Below are positions 63,375-64,000 of a stretch of 64,000 bases of DNA, one piece after another. Position numbers and translations under genes: made by a program. How positions within the stretch are numbered: the first letter of the stretch is position 1; each line of letters begins with the position of its first letter. Under the pieces are notes generated by a model. It did no database searches and was not told where the DNA came from. It saw only the letters and a program-made list of their open reading frames with translations. The DNA comes from Stenotrophomonas ginsengisoli (lineage in GTDB: Bacteria > Pseudomonadota > Gammaproteobacteria > Xanthomonadales > Xanthomonadaceae): NCBI RefSeq assembly GCF_001431485.1, contig NZ_LDJM01000014.1, positions 53,160-117,159 of the forward strand, in the 5' to 3' direction.

Positions 63375-63815
63375 ATGGAACACCCCTGCCTGACTTGCGG
63401 CGCCTGCTGCTCGCAGTACCGCGTTGCCTTCCACTGGATGGAATCGGACGAGTTCACCGAAGGCGGTGTACCCCATGCGCTGACCGAAAAGCTCGATGCC
63501 CACCGCCTGGTGATGCGCGGCACCTACGCCCCGCCGATCCAGTGCGTGGCCCTGGACTGCAAGGTCGGCGAGTACTCGCGCTGCACCATCCACCCCAACC
63601 GGCCCAGCGTCTGCCGCGAGGTTGATGCCTCCTATGAGTACGGCACCTACAGCGACCAGTGCGCCAAGGCCCGCGCCGTGCACGGCCTGCCCGAACTGAC
63701 CCCCGCCGACTGGCTGTGGTCCAAGGTCGCGGCCAGCAATGACGACGACAACCCGGACGACAACGGCAACGACAACAGCCCGTCCAGCCCCCCGAGCCCG
63801 CCGATCGCCGCCTGA
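63375..63815 (+). CDS. YkgJ-family cysteine cluster protein
   Basis: The 146-residue protein begins with the cysteine cluster HPCLTCGACCSQYRV, followed by QCVALDCKVGEYSRCTIHPN and PSVCREVDASYEY. These eight or more cysteines fit a zinc- or iron-binding YkgJ (UPF0153) fold. The C-terminal 25 residues are a disordered Asp/Asn/Pro tail. Function is unknown. ATG 63375 has GGGA 7 bp upstream; ATG 63363 is the alternative. It is divergent from oleC. Confidence 0.88.
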   Translation: MEHPCLTCGACCSQYRVAFHWMESDEFTEGGVPHALTEKLDAHRLVMRGTYAPPIQCVALDCKVGEYSRCTIHPNRPSVCREVDASYEYGTYSDQCAKARAVHGLPELTPADWLWSKVAASNDDDNPDDNGNDNSPSSPPSPPIAA

Positions 63816-63820
63816 CCGAC

Positions 63821-63846
63821 AACGCCCGCCATGCGGGCGTTTTTCA
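63821..63846 (+). terminator. Terminator after the YkgJ gene
   Basis: Stem AACGCCCGC / GCGGGCGTT with loop CAT, followed by TTTC. It lies 5 bp after the stop. Confidence 0.93.
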
Positions 63847-63931
63847 TCGCAGCAACCGGCGTTGACGGCGCACTGGTGCGCCATGGCCCTGCCAGCCGGG
63901 GCACTCCAACAGGGCGATGACCCAGCCTGCT

Positions 63932-63960
63932 CCTGTGGGAGCGCACCTGGGCGCGACAGG
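63932..63960. repeat. REP-like imperfect palindrome
   Basis: CCTGT GGGA GCGC, six bases, then GCGC G ACAGG form an imperfect hairpin resembling REP elements of pseudomonads and stenotrophomonads (TGTGGGAGCG core). Only this single copy is in the window, in the non-coding right end (63847-64000), where I see no gene. Confidence 0.45.
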
Positions 63961-64000
63961 CTTTCCCGGCCAAGTCAAAGGCATCGCGGCCGGGGCCGCT

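Overview
The window is GC-rich, densely packed chromosome from a gammaproteobacterium of the family Xanthomonadaceae, most like Stenotrophomonas, Pseudoxanthomonas or Xanthomonas. The evidence is the PhoP/PhoQ pair, olefin genes oleC-oleD, the liu operon, aceB-aceA with a divergent LysR gene, ubiJ-ubiB, a B12-riboswitch-controlled nrdAB, and a RiPP cluster of a type I know only from this order. The genus is inferred; no rRNA gene is present. I found no tRNA, rRNA, transposase, integrase or CRISPR array.

Layout. 1-5.1 kb: phoQ (cut by the window edge), phoP, a small secreted protein, dusA and a patatin phospholipase with a cyclic-nucleotide-binding domain. 5.1-11 kb: DUF3307 protein, then a three-gene operon of a Slam-like TPR/beta-barrel protein, a secreted FecR protein with a TbpB-like C-terminal barrel, and a CHASE2 adenylate cyclase. 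I read this as a possible type XI (Slam) secretion locus with built-in cyclic-nucleotide signalling. 11-16 kb: pncA, an array of 77-bp palindromic repeats, purU, DUF2798, an Old Yellow Enzyme, a sirtuin and a thioesterase. 16-20.6 kb: nrdB and nrdA separated by an oppositely oriented S23 four-helix-bundle gene whose borders carry the same AACGAG-type repeats as the array; a cobalamin riboswitch precedes nrdA. 20.6-30.4 kb: Na/Pi cotransporter, dapA, methyltransferase, zapE, hydrolase, EamA transporter, secreted nuclease, cytochrome c and an SNase-like nuclease. 30.6-35.4 kb: liuA, liuB, liuD. 35.4-40.6 kb: SagB-like dehydrogenase, NHLP-type precursor peptide, cyclase/TPR protein and a diguanylate cyclase. 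40.8-44.9 kb: glyoxylate bypass aceB-aceA and its probable LysR regulator. 46.8-54 kb: five overlapping genes (HEAT protein, processive glycosyltransferase, YaiO-type barrel, LtaS-like sulfatase, glycosidase-like protein), an envelope or exopolysaccharide operon. 54-64 kb: DUF2059 protein, epimerase, truC-ubiB-ubiJ, ddl, two tiny DUF1328-like proteins, oleD-oleC and a YkgJ protein.

The strongest candidates for undescribed biology are (1) the S23 gene and the palindromic repeat family, which look like a non-autonomous repeat with a possible helper gene inside nrdAB; (2) the Slam-like/FecR-TbpB/CHASE2 operon; and (3) the Xanthomonadales RiPP locus of unknown product with a degenerate cyclase domain. 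Four proteins here make or bind cyclic nucleotides or are related to proteins that do. Start codons were chosen from visible ribosome-binding sites, overlaps and family N-termini. Most intergenic gaps are short; the two above 300 bases (11.8-12.3 kb and 20.0-20.6 kb) are described as features.
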